64,000 nt of DNA from JAIOSF01 sp963677755 (GCA_963677755.1 OY782506.1:1116001-1180000); one strand, 5' to 3'; numbered from the stretch's first letter, positions 44,311 to 52,627 are shown. Notes: a model not told the origin generated them from the letters alone. A program made the numbers and translations.

Positions 44311-45186
44311 ATCATCATCTTTAATTAATACTTCCGTTCCACCATATCGTGGTAAAAGTATTTTTTCACTCAAATCAAAAAAGTCATAATTATTTTTTAT
44401 TTTTTTACTTGTTGATAAACCAAATGATGTAAACTGTACATTCTTATTTTTATCTTGTATTCGATTAGCTATAGATGTAAAACTTTCTCCATCTTTATTA
44501 TTAGCATCTCCAGTACAAATTATTGCCATATCAAACAAATCATTTTCTAAATCTGAACTGATTTTATTTTTTAATATATAGTCTTCGTCTGAACATGAGC
44601 CATATCTATCACCATTCTTTTCGGCAATAATTAAATTAAATCCAAACTTATCTTTTATTATATTCATATAGTTCATAATATCATCATTAACAGGACACAT
44701 AACAAAAAATATGTTTTCAACAAATATATTTTCTCTATTATTGGTTTTTGCAGATAATATACACCATGCTAAATAATGCTTTACATAGTTTTCATCTATT
44801 TTGTCAGATTTTTTATAATTTTCTGGTTTTCTTGATATCTTTCTAATTTTTATTTCATCTTTAACTTCAACTTCTTCTTTAAGATATTGAAAAGATTTTG
44901 TTAAATTTGAACCATCTATATAAATATTTGTCTTACAAATATTATTACTATTTTTAATTTTCTTAATTGCATCTTCATAATCTATAAAAACTTCATTTGG
45001 GCAAAAAATATTAAATTTTGAAAGATCAAAATTTATAATATAATTTATCCAATCTTGCAGATTAGTTTCGTCTAAAATTAACTCTTCATCTGGATATAAA
45101 GTAGAAGTTAAATTGTGTGCATTACTAGGTTCTATGCCCATCCATATTAATTCTGATATAGTTAAGTCAAAAGCTACTTCTGCCAT
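44305..45186 (-). CDS. Cassette A: NYN/PIN-like domain protein
   Basis: A 293-residue protein. From about residue 84 it shows an NYN-type nuclease pattern. The first strand is TNIYIDGSNLTKSF with an acidic residue, the central helix region is EDYILKNKISSDLENDLFD, and the strand MAIICTGDANN ends in an acidic turn. A late QFTSFGLSTSKKI matches the last strand of such folds. The first 80 residues are unassigned. NYN proteins are metal-dependent ribonucleases, so RNA cleavage is inferred, and a defence or toxin role is possible but unproven. The stop codon is part of the attC core. Confidence 0.7.
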   Translation of the reverse strand: MAEVAFDLTISELIWMGIEPSNAHNLTSTLYPDEELILDETNLQDWINYIINFDLSKFNIFCPNEVFIDYEDAIKKIKNSNNICKTNIYIDGSNLTKSFQYLKEEVEVKDEIKIRKISRKPENYKKSDKIDENYVKHYLAWCILSAKTNNRENIFVENIFFVMCPVNDDIMNYMNIIKDKFGFNLIIAEKNGDRYGSCSDEDYILKNKISSDLENDLFDMAIICTGDANNKDGESFTSIANRIQDKNKNVQFTSFGLSTSKKIKNNYDFFDLSEKILLPRYGGTEVLIKDDDY

Positions 45187-45202
45187 TTATGTTCCCTTAT
45201 AT

Positions 45203-45209
45203 TACTAAC
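45203..45209 (-). other. Upstream core site of cassette A (array edge)
   Basis: On the minus strand GTTAGTA (45209-45203) precedes the cassette A gene by 16 bases and is the exact complement of TACTAAC at the far end of that cassette. It marks the array edge: G belongs to the target and TTAGTA to the cassette. The gap beyond it to the dgt stop (45210-45379) shows no attI features, only AT-rich sequence with a TATAAA that could serve as a cassette promoter. Confidence 0.75.
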
Positions 45210-45379
45210 TACTTATTAATATCCAAAAATGTCACTTTAATCATAAATAGACTACAAAAGCAACAATTTAAATCTCTAAAACACAACTCTAAATTTATAC
45301 AATACAATCTAAAGTTTTATAAACTAAATTGTACCAAAACAGATATAATAACTAAATAACAATATCTATTTTAAAATCT

Positions 45380-46804
45380 TTACGCACTCAATGACTGATG
45401 CTCAAATAAAGCATAATCATCTGTCATACCACTGATATAATCACAAACTAATCTAGCTCGGTAGTACCATTCTAAAAGTTTATAATTATCAGTATCACGA
45501 ATACCACTTATACTTTTTTTATACGCTACAAGATGTTTTGGTGAGAGTCTTGAGAGTAGGTTTTGACAAATTAGACAATCAACCCTTTTGTCAGCTACTA
45601 AAAGTGCAAACTCTTCTGTAGTAAGCTTTAAAAGTGGTGCGTAAATATCAAATAACCCTTGGATAATAGCATATCCCTTTATCTCCAAAGCTTGTACTTG
45701 CTTGTGTGTATAGATATATCTGTATGAGATATTTTTAAGTACCTCTACAGCTTGTGAACATTCGTGTGCTTTGTCGTATTCTAATAATGCACTATTAAAA
45801 GAGCCATCAAAGATTTGCTTATGATGTTTGATATACAAGTCCGACACATAATTTACCAGTCTAAAGATAAGTTGTGCTCGTGTTAAGGTTAGAAACATAT
45901 TGAACTGATATGGTTCATCTTCTCTCTCTTTTGCTTTTTTGTAGTTTGTCTCTACAACATCTAAAAGCATTGTTGTATTTGTCCCATATTTTTCATTGAC
46001 CACTTTTGTTTCATGAACTATAAGCTCGTAAATTTTCTCTAAAGTTAAAATACCTTTATCCACAGCATCTTCCATATCAGCACTCAAATAAGATATATCA
46101 TCAGCAGCTTCCATAATATATGTTAGAGGAAACCTATGACCATGTTCTACTTGTAAAGTATCTAAAACATTATCTACAAAATCTTTTTCACTGTAGTAAT
46201 ACCCAGGCTTCTTTTTTAAATAAGAGAGTGTTTCATCACTATTTTTATCTTCAAAAGCACCTCTTGTGTATTTTAATACTGAAGCTGTTTGTGTATATGA
46301 GAGATTTAGGCGTTGAAGTTTGTGTATGATTCTTATAGCTTGGGCATTTCCATCATAAGAGGACAAATCTTTTTTTAGTAAATTTTTAAGTGCAATATCC
46401 CCCTGTATTTTCATCAAATACTTATCACAACATCGTTCCATCCACTCATTTATAGCAGTTTCCCCAAAATGACCAAACGGTGGATTTCCTATGTCGTGAA
46501 GCAGACTTGACATCTCAGCTGTTGATACAAAAGCATTTTCCATCTCTTTTAAGTTTTTATCATCTAGTTTTTTCAAAATAGTTTTAGCGATAAATCGTGA
46601 AGTTTGAGATACTTCAAGAGAGTGTGTAAGCCTACTTCGTATAGCCGCATTAAGTTCAAGTGCAAAAACTTGTGTTCTTTTTTGTAATCTTCTAAAAGAG
46701 GGTGCTGAGATGATACGACCTCTATCACTCTCAACAGACCAGTCAAGGTCAAGTATTGGATAAAATTCTCTATGAGTTGTTAGTTTTGTTGTGTAATCTT
46801 GCAT
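45380..46804 (-). CDS. dgt: dGTP triphosphohydrolase (HD-domain dGTPase)
   Basis: It hydrolyses dGTP to deoxyguanosine and triphosphate. The HD metal residues are visible: the His in RSRLTHSLEVSQTSRFIAK, and HD in SLLHDIGNPPFGHFGETAI. The early GRIISAPSFRRLQKRTQVFA and the later EAADDISYLSADMEDAV also match. The 474 residues fit the longer Dgt group. No Shine-Dalgarno precedes the ATG; a TATAAT box lies 6 bases upstream instead. Confidence 0.93.
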   Translation of the reverse strand: MQDYTTKLTTHREFYPILDLDWSVESDRGRIISAPSFRRLQKRTQVFALELNAAIRSRLTHSLEVSQTSRFIAKTILKKLDDKNLKEMENAFVSTAEMSSLLHDIGNPPFGHFGETAINEWMERCCDKYLMKIQGDIALKNLLKKDLSSYDGNAQAIRIIHKLQRLNLSYTQTASVLKYTRGAFEDKNSDETLSYLKKKPGYYYSEKDFVDNVLDTLQVEHGHRFPLTYIMEAADDISYLSADMEDAVDKGILTLEKIYELIVHETKVVNEKYGTNTTMLLDVVETNYKKAKEREDEPYQFNMFLTLTRAQLIFRLVNYVSDLYIKHHKQIFDGSFNSALLEYDKAHECSQAVEVLKNISYRYIYTHKQVQALEIKGYAIIQGLFDIYAPLLKLTTEEFALLVADKRVDCLICQNLLSRLSPKHLVAYKKSISGIRDTDNYKLLEWYYRARLVCDYISGMTDDYALFEHQSLSA

Positions 46805-46816
46805 AAGTAGATTATA
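46802..46816 (-). promoter_or_regulatory. -10 box immediately upstream of dgt ATG (predicted leaderless)
   Basis: On the minus strand TATAAT (46816-46811) is followed by 6 bases and the dgt ATG (46804). No RBS is present. Confidence 0.45.
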
Positions 46817-46849
46817 TCTATTCTTTTATAAAAGCAATTTAATCTATAT

Positions 46850-47302
46850 TTATTTTTCTAAAAAGCTGTCAACAAATGCTTTCATTCTTTTAAAATGATC
46901 CCCTTTCCAGTATATTTTTCCACATTTTGTACATCTTTCAAAATTGTCATGAAATATTTGTGTTTTTAATTCTATATTATCAATCACTTCATTTTTTGGT
47001 ACTTTTTCTAATTTACCATTACATTCAATACATATAGAAAAAGGTTTAATCTCTTTATACAAATCAAAATGCTTAAATATAGCTCTTAATTGTTCTTCAA
47101 ATTTACCATGATATATATACAAAGCTTTCTTTTTTATCCTTAGGTATAACTCTTTATCACTTGTAAGCACTATTCTATTCTCTTTGTTTGCTATATTGAT
47201 GATTTCATCATCTTCTATAGTTTGAAAATACAATGTATCAAAGCCAAATATTCTCAAATACTTAGCTACTTTTCCTAAGTGGCAATCTGCAAAAAATTTC
47301 AT
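46850..47302 (-). CDS. Mut7-C RNase domain protein with zinc ribbon
   Basis: A 150-residue protein. The N-terminal PIN-like part has FFADCHLGKVAKYLRIFGFD with the first acidic residue and IVLTSDKELYLR with further ones. The C-terminal part is a zinc ribbon with CIEC and CTKCGKIYWKGDH pairs. This is the Mut7-C family, predicted to cut RNA. The start is ATG 47302 with a -10 box 6 bases upstream and no RBS. It diverges from aat across 49 bases. Confidence 0.88.
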   Translation of the reverse strand: MKFFADCHLGKVAKYLRIFGFDTLYFQTIEDDEIINIANKENRIVLTSDKELYLRIKKKALYIYHGKFEEQLRAIFKHFDLYKEIKPFSICIECNGKLEKVPKNEVIDNIELKTQIFHDNFERCTKCGKIYWKGDHFKRMKAFVDSFLEK

Positions 47303-47314
47303 ACTATGATTATA
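47300..47314 (-). promoter_or_regulatory. -10 box immediately upstream of the Mut7-C ATG (predicted leaderless)
   Basis: On the minus strand TATAAT (47314-47309), 6 bases, then ATG (47302). No Shine-Dalgarno sequence is present. Confidence 0.45.
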
Positions 47315-47338
47315 ACTTAATTTTTAGAAAATTTGAGA

Positions 47339-47354
47339 TAGTATTCTTTCAATG
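47339..47354 (+). promoter_or_regulatory. Possible -10 box next to aat ATG (predicted leaderless)
   Basis: TAGTAT at 47339-47344 ends 7 bases before the aat ATG at 47352, and there is no RBS. The match to TATAAT is weaker than in the other cases. Confidence 0.3.
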
Positions 47355-48038
47355 AAACTACTTGATGCAGAACAAAAAATATATTTATTAGATGATGGTA
47401 ACTTTACTTTCCCAACACTTAATATGATGAATGATGATCTTGTGGCAGTTGGTGGGGATTTTCATCCTCAAAGAATCATAAATGCTTATCAAAATGGACT
47501 TTTCCCTTGGTTTATAGATGAGTATAACTATATCCATTGGTTTAGTCCAAACAAACGGATGATACTTTATCCAGAGCAACTAAAAGTATCAAAAAGTTTA
47601 CGAAAAAGTATCAAAAACAAAGGTTTTGTAGTCAAATCAAATGAAAACTTTGAAGAGGTTATAAAAAACTGTGCAAATATCAAACGAAAACATGAAGATG
47701 ACACTTGGATAAGTGATGAGTTTATCACAGCATATACAAACCTTTTTAAACTAGGATATGCTTACTCTATAGAGGTTTATCTTGAAGATAAGCTTGTGGG
47801 TGGATTATACGGTTTACTCATTGGTGAAATATTTTGTGGAGAGAGTATGTTTAGTAAAGTAAATGATGCTTCAAAAGTAGCTTTTTACCACTTATGTCAA
47901 CAAGCTTCACAAAACAAAATCAAACTTATAGATTGTCAAGTACACAATAAACACCTTGAAAGCTTGGGTGCAAAAGAGATACCAAGAGAGCAATACTACG
48001 AAATACTAGAGAAAAATAAACAATGCCTGGACGACTAG
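47352..48038 (+). CDS. aat: Leucyl/phenylalanyl-tRNA--protein transferase
   Basis: It adds Leu or Phe to proteins with N-terminal Arg or Lys, marking them for ClpS-ClpAP degradation. The family hallmarks are all seen: VAVGGDFHPQRIINAYQNGL, FPWF, IHWFSPNKRMILYPEQL, TWISDEFITAYTNLFKLGYA and GGLYGLLIGEIFCGESMFS. Its 228 residues are normal. The end overlaps the SRAP gene by 16 bases. Confidence 0.95.
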   Translation: MKLLDAEQKIYLLDDGNFTFPTLNMMNDDLVAVGGDFHPQRIINAYQNGLFPWFIDEYNYIHWFSPNKRMILYPEQLKVSKSLRKSIKNKGFVVKSNENFEEVIKNCANIKRKHEDDTWISDEFITAYTNLFKLGYAYSIEVYLEDKLVGGLYGLLIGEIFCGESMFSKVNDASKVAFYHLCQQASQNKIKLIDCQVHNKHLESLGAKEIPREQYYEILEKNKQCLDD

Positions 48039-48724
48039 CAATATACGATGATAGCTCTTTTAAAGCTGATATCTACAACACTTTTGGCACCTTTAATGAC
48101 CAAATTCAAGTGATAAATAAAAAATACAATATAGCACCAACTATAAATATCCCAATATTTACAAACACTTTAGACTATACCTATGGACACTTTGGACTAA
48201 TACCCTCATGGGCAAAAGATAGAAGTAGTATTAATATCAATGCAAGAAGTGAAACTATCTATGAAAAAGCAAGTTTTAAAGAGGCATATAGACAAAGAAG
48301 ATGTATCATCCCAGTAAATGGATACTATGAGTGGATAAAAGATAGAGAAACGAAAAAAAGTATTGCATATCTCATAAATTCAAAAGAGAAAAACTATTTT
48401 GCCTTTGCTGGTGTGTATGAACAATGGTATGATAATTCAATTGGTCAAATTCTATTAACTACAGCACTTATCACCACAGAACCAAATGAAAAAATAGCCT
48501 CTATACACGATAGAATGCCAGTAGTTTTAGAGCAAAAAGATTGGACTAAATGGCTAGATACAAATAGCTCTTTTATGGAGTTAAATAAGCTTTTTAAACC
48601 GTGTAGTAGTGATATCATAACTATAAATGAAGTAGGGGATTTAGTAAATAGTGTAAAAAATGATAGCCCTGAGTGCCTTTTAAAATCAAACCGAGTTCAA
48701 ATGACACAAGCTAGTTTATTTTAA
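48023..48724 (+). CDS. SRAP (YedK/HMCES-like) protein lacking the catalytic Cys2
   Basis: YedK/HMCES proteins crosslink to abasic sites in single-stranded DNA through Cys2, exposed after Met removal. This 233-residue homologue keeps INARSETI, RRCIIPVNGYYEW with the active-site Glu and SIHDRMPVVL with the active-site His. It begins MPGRL where the family begins MCGR. The ATG overlaps aat by 16 bases, and no in-frame Cys start exists upstream. Either it uses another nucleophile, has a non-covalent role, or is inactive. It converges with rmuC, directly abutting its stop. Confidence 0.88.
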   Translation: MPGRLAIYDDSSFKADIYNTFGTFNDQIQVINKKYNIAPTINIPIFTNTLDYTYGHFGLIPSWAKDRSSININARSETIYEKASFKEAYRQRRCIIPVNGYYEWIKDRETKKSIAYLINSKEKNYFAFAGVYEQWYDNSIGQILLTTALITTEPNEKIASIHDRMPVVLEQKDWTKWLDTNSSFMELNKLFKPCSSDIITINEVGDLVNSVKNDSPECLLKSNRVQMTQASLF

Positions 48725-50197
48725 CTACTCTAAACTATCAACCATAGCACTATCAACAATATCTTGGTTTATCTGTTTTGATGGGCTTATGCTTGATTTT
48801 TCTTTGAAAACTTCTATTTGTCTTACGATATTGTCTTTTCCTGATGAGAGTTTTTTGTAGGCATCATCGTATGATTTTTGTGCTTGTGTTAAATTTTTTC
48901 CAACCTTTTCAAAATCTTCTACAAAGGTTCTTACCTTATTATAAAGTTTTTCTGCAAGTCTTATAACCTCTGTTGTACTTTGTGCTTGTTTTTCATATCT
49001 CCAACTATTCTCAACTGCTTTAAGTGCAACTAAAAGTGTAGTAGGGGAAACCAACACAATCTTCTTTTTAAAAGCTTTGTCAAATAGACCTTTATCACTT
49101 TCCATAGCTACCATCAAAGCACTCTCTATAGGGATAAACATAAAAATAAAGTCTAAAGTATTAACCCCCTTTAACTCTTCATAATTTTTGTTTGAAAGTG
49201 AATCTATATGGGTATTTATAGATTTTATATGTAAATCTAAATACCCCTTTTTATCTAATACATCTTGTGTAGATGTATATTGCTCATAATTTGTTAAAGA
49301 TGTCTTTGCATCGATTATAACTTGTCTATTTGCTGGAAGATTTACTATTACATCTGGTCTATATCTATCACCATCTTCATTTTTTAAAGTAACTTCTCGT
49401 ATATACTCTTCATCTGCTCGTAATCCTGAATTTTCTAGTACTTTTTCTAAAATCATCTCACCCCAACTTCCTTGGGTTTTATTTTCCCCTTTAAGAGCAG
49501 TTGTAAGGTTTTGTGCATCTTGGCTCATTTTCTGATTTAACTCTTTTAGTGCTTTTAATTCAGCTGATAACATTCCTCTATCTTTTGCCTCTTTATCATA
49601 CACATCTTCTACTTTTTTCTTGAAGTCTTGAATTTGTTGTTTCATAGGATTGAGTATTAAACCAAGGTTTTGTGTATTTTGTTCTGCAAATTTTTTACTG
49701 TTTGTATCAAGTATCTCGTTTGCTAGGTTTTTAAACTGAACTTTTAGTTTCTCTTCATTTTCTTGAAAATCTTTAACTCTTTCATCCATAGCATTTTTTT
49801 GTTCACTGAGTTGTGTTTGTAGCTGGGAAATAAGTTCTTTATCTTTTGTGGAGTTTGTTTGTAAAGTTTCAAAAACAGTTTTTAATTTAGCAAACTCTTC
49901 TGCAATCTCTAAAACTCTCGTTTCTTTAATATTTAAAGATGTTTTATATTTTGAGTTTTCCTCTTTTAAAGTAGTTATATACTCTATTTGATCTTTATAC
50001 TGTTCTTCCAACAAAGAATATTTACTATTAAGTTGTTCTAGTGTTGCTGTTCTTTCTAATAGTGTTGCTATATGCAGTTCTTTTTGTTGTATATTTTCTT
50101 GGGATATTTTATATTCTTTTTGTGATTTTATGTTTTTATATACTAAAAATCCAACTGTAACTATGCTAATACCACCTAAACTTATCAATTCAATCAA
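48725..50197 (-). CDS. rmuC: RmuC-family DNA recombination protein
   Basis: A 490-residue protein with an N-terminal membrane anchor (about 3-20). A long coiled coil covers about 25-215. The conserved RmuC core follows, with KTQGSWGEMILEKVLENSGL, RYRPDVIVNLPANRQVIIDA and FIFMFIPIESALMVAM, then VLVSPTTLLVALKAV. RmuC has a PD-(D/E)xK-like core and limits inversions between short repeats. It diverges from the S4 gene. Confidence 0.93.
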   Translation of the reverse strand: MIELISLGGISIVTVGFLVYKNIKSQKEYKISQENIQQKELHIATLLERTATLEQLNSKYSLLEEQYKDQIEYITTLKEENSKYKTSLNIKETRVLEIAEEFAKLKTVFETLQTNSTKDKELISQLQTQLSEQKNAMDERVKDFQENEEKLKVQFKNLANEILDTNSKKFAEQNTQNLGLILNPMKQQIQDFKKKVEDVYDKEAKDRGMLSAELKALKELNQKMSQDAQNLTTALKGENKTQGSWGEMILEKVLENSGLRADEEYIREVTLKNEDGDRYRPDVIVNLPANRQVIIDAKTSLTNYEQYTSTQDVLDKKGYLDLHIKSINTHIDSLSNKNYEELKGVNTLDFIFMFIPIESALMVAMESDKGLFDKAFKKKIVLVSPTTLLVALKAVENSWRYEKQAQSTTEVIRLAEKLYNKVRTFVEDFEKVGKNLTQAQKSYDDAYKKLSSGKDNIVRQIEVFKEKSSISPSKQINQDIVDSAMVDSLE

Positions 50198-50256
50198 AAT
50201 CTACTCCTAATTTCTACTCTTTGTATTTTATCCAAGATAGTTTAAAATTAATAAGA

Positions 50257-50272
50257 TATAATTAACCCCATG
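50257..50272 (+). promoter_or_regulatory. -10 box immediately upstream of the S4-protein ATG (predicted leaderless)
   Basis: TATAAT at 50257-50262 is followed by TAACCCC and the ATG at 50270. No purine-rich RBS is present. Confidence 0.45.
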
Positions 50273-50515
50273 AGAATAGATAAATTTTTAAACGCAGTGA
50301 ATATTACTAAAAGAAGAGCCGTTGCTGAAGATATGTTGGCACATAAAGTTGTTTTTATCAATGAACTACCTGTAAAAAAGGCAAAAGAGGTAAAAATAGG
50401 TGATATTATAGAGGTGAAATATCTTGAATACACAGATAAATTTAAAGTATTACAAATACCAAGAACAAAATCAACACCAAAAGCTAGCCAAGCTGAATAT
50501 GTAACAAAATTATAG
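50270..50515 (+). CDS. Small S4-domain RNA-binding protein (HslR-like)
   Basis: An 81-residue protein that is essentially one S4 domain: MRIDKFLNAVNITKRRAVAE, VVFINELPVKKAKEVKIGD and VKYLEYTDKFKVLQI. Such proteins bind structured RNA; HslR rescues stalled large ribosomal subunits. The exact role here is not clear. trpD follows after 8 bases. Confidence 0.85.
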   Translation: MRIDKFLNAVNITKRRAVAEDMLAHKVVFINELPVKKAKEVKIGDIIEVKYLEYTDKFKVLQIPRTKSTPKASQAEYVTKL

Positions 50516-50523
50516 GGGAAAAG

Positions 50524-51504
50524 ATGTTCAATAAAGCCAGATTAAAATTTGATGATATATTTGAAAATAGAAAAAGTGCACAAGAGGTAAAAGAGTATCT
50601 AATTGAACTCTATGAAAGAGGTGAAACACCTGAAGAGATAGCTGCTGCTGCAACTGCAATGAGAGATCATATGATCCCTTTAGTTGTGGAGCAATCGTTA
50701 CAAGAAAAGCTTATAGACAATGTAGGGACAGGGGGAGATAAAAGTTATAGCTTTAATATCTCTTCAACTGTTTCCATTTTAATGTCAGCTTGTGGTTGTA
50801 TTGTTGCAAAACATGGAAATAGAAGTATCACTAGTAAAAGTGGAAGTGCGGATATGCTTGAAGCTTTAGGATTAAATCTTGACCTTACACAAGAGCAACA
50901 AATCCAGATGCTTGAAAAAACTGGTTTTGCCTTTTTATTTGCAATCAATCATCATCCAGCAATGAAACATATTATGCCTATACGAAAATCAATAGAACAT
51001 CGTACTATTTTTAATATTTTAGGACCATTATCAAACCCTGCAAGTGTTCATAAACAACTTATTGGAGTTTTTAATGTAGAGTATGTCGCTAAAATAGCTG
51101 AAGCACTGACAATGTTAAATACAAAACGAGCAATGGTAGTAAGTTCAGCAGATGGTATGGATGAGATTAGTATTAGTGATGTAACACATTGTGCTTTTGT
51201 TGAAAGAGGTAATTTTAATGAGTTTATCTTAGACCCTAGAGAATATGGGTTTGATTTACATCCAAAATCAGAACTTGTAGGTGGGGATGCTATTGCAAAT
51301 GCCGAAATTACAAGAGGTGTTTTAGATGGTTCTATAACTGGGGCAAAAAGAGATATTGTTCTTTTAAATGCGGCAGTAGCACTCTTAGTAGATCAAAAAG
51401 TTAATTCTACAGAAGAGGGTATTGAGATGGCAAAAGATGTTATTGATAGCGGTAAAGCAATAGAAAAACTAAATCAAATTATTAAAGTAAGCAACGAAAT
51501 ATAA
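50524..51504 (+). CDS. trpD: Anthranilate phosphoribosyltransferase
   Basis: It joins anthranilate to PRPP in tryptophan synthesis. The PRPP-binding DNVGTGGDKSYSFNISSTVS, the KHGNRSITSKSGSADMLEAL segment and the anthranilate-site HHPAMKHIMPIRKSIEHRTIFNILGP region (core HRTIFNILGPLSNPA) are intact. Its 326 residues are normal. A GGGGAAAAG RBS precedes ATG 50524. No other trp genes are near, so it is separated from the rest of the pathway. Confidence 0.95.
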   Translation: MFNKARLKFDDIFENRKSAQEVKEYLIELYERGETPEEIAAAATAMRDHMIPLVVEQSLQEKLIDNVGTGGDKSYSFNISSTVSILMSACGCIVAKHGNRSITSKSGSADMLEALGLNLDLTQEQQIQMLEKTGFAFLFAINHHPAMKHIMPIRKSIEHRTIFNILGPLSNPASVHKQLIGVFNVEYVAKIAEALTMLNTKRAMVVSSADGMDEISISDVTHCAFVERGNFNEFILDPREYGFDLHPKSELVGGDAIANAEITRGVLDGSITGAKRDIVLLNAAVALLVDQKVNSTEEGIEMAKDVIDSGKAIEKLNQIIKVSNEI

Positions 51505-51507
51505 TCA

Positions 51508-51912
51508 ATGATAGTAAGTTTAAATAATATTCATAATGTGATAGAAGAATTATCTCAATTAATTCAAGAAAAAAATATTATTGTATTATTGCAAGGTGAT
51601 TTAGCAAGTGGAAAAACAACTTTAGTTCAAAAATATCTTAAGTTTGTTGGATGTGATGATGAAGTTACAAGCCCTACATTTTCAGTTCAATCTGTTTATT
51701 CAAATAATATTTATCATTATGATGTTTATAACAAAACATTAGAAGAGTTTATAGCCTTAGGATTGTTGGAGGAGTTTGAAAAAGATGGTATCCATTTTGT
51801 AGAGTGGGGTGATGAGAATTTAAAAAAGATTTTAGATGATTATGGCTTTGAGGTATTAGTTGTAAAGATAAATAAATTAAATGATAAAAGAGAGTATATA
51901 ATTGGATCATAA
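51508..51912 (+). CDS. tsaE: tRNA threonylcarbamoyladenosine biosynthesis ATPase TsaE
   Basis: A 134-residue P-loop protein needed for t6A modification of ANN-decoding tRNAs, acting with TsaB and TsaD. Walker A is LLQGDLASGKTTLVQKYL, then TSPTFSVQSVY, YHYDVYN and the late FVEWGDEN. It starts 3 bases after trpD and its stop overlaps lptB by 11 bases. Confidence 0.93.
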   Translation: MIVSLNNIHNVIEELSQLIQEKNIIVLLQGDLASGKTTLVQKYLKFVGCDDEVTSPTFSVQSVYSNNIYHYDVYNKTLEEFIALGLLEEFEKDGIHFVEWGDENLKKILDDYGFEVLVVKINKLNDKREYIIGS

Positions 51913-52627
51913 AATAGAAGTAAAAAATATCGCTAAAACGATAAAAAAAACACAAATCTTACATGATATAAGTTTAGAGATCACAAGTGGTCAAACTGTT
52001 GGGTTACTTGGACCAAATGGTGCTGGAAAAACTACAAGTTTTTATATTATATGTGGACTTATACAACCTACAAGTGGTAGTATATCTTTTGATGGTTCAG
52101 ATATTACACATCTTCCACTTCATAAAAGAGCATTACGAGGTATTGGATATTTACCACAAGAATCTTCAATATTTAAGGACTTAACTGTTGAAGAAAATCT
52201 TATGCTAGCAGCTGAAGTTTCTATAGATGATAAGAAACAACGATGGGAAAGGGTAGAAGAGTTGTTGGAGATATTTAATATAGAACCAATACGGCAAAGA
52301 AAAGGTATCTCTTTAAGTGGTGGAGAAAGAAGAAGAACTGAGATAGCAAGAGCACTGGTTTCAAATCCAAAGTTTTTACTTCTTGATGAACCATTTGCAG
52401 GGGTTGACCCAATAGCTGTAAAAGATATACAAAGTATTATCAAACAGCTAACTTCAAGGGGAATAGGGGTTTTAATAACAGATCACAATGTAAGAGAAAC
52501 TTTACAAATCTGTGACAAAGCCTATGTTATGAAAGCTGGAACTGTATTAGCAAGTGGAACAGCACAAGAGATAAAAGATAATACAGTAGTAAGAGAACAC
52601 TATTTAGGAAAAGATTTTACTTTTTAG
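51902..52627 (+). CDS. lptB: LPS export ABC transporter ATPase LptB
   Basis: LptB powers transfer of lipopolysaccharide from the inner membrane with LptF/G. It has Walker A LLGPNGAGKTTSFYIICGLI, then GIGYLPQESSIFKDLTVEENL, the signature SLSGGERRRTEIARALVSNP, Walker B FLLLDEPFAGVDPIAV and the switch TDHNVRETL. The start is TTG 51902, with AGAGAG about 8 bases before. It joins the S4-trpD-tsaE transcript. Confidence 0.95.
   Translation: MDHKIEVKNIAKTIKKTQILHDISLEITSGQTVGLLGPNGAGKTTSFYIICGLIQPTSGSISFDGSDITHLPLHKRALRGIGYLPQESSIFKDLTVEENLMLAAEVSIDDKKQRWERVEELLEIFNIEPIRQRKGISLSGGERRRTEIARALVSNPKFLLLDEPFAGVDPIAVKDIQSIIKQLTSRGIGVLITDHNVRETLQICDKAYVMKAGTVLASGTAQEIKDNTVVREHYLGKDFTF

Larger units (their letters stand above)
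43401..45208 (-). mobile_element. Two-cassette integron array without integrase (CALIN-like)
   Basis: Two minus-strand genes are each followed by an attC-like site. Cassette A runs 45208 to 44248 and cassette B 44247 to 43401. In each, the 5' core (TTAGTA for A, TTAGAC for B, after a G) is the exact complement of the core at its own 3' end (TACTAAC for A, GTCTAAC for B). This self-match is expected if each cassette once existed as a circle with a single attC. The array lies between cvfB and dgt, on the strand of dgt. No IntI gene and no recognisable attI is in the window. Confidence 0.88.
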
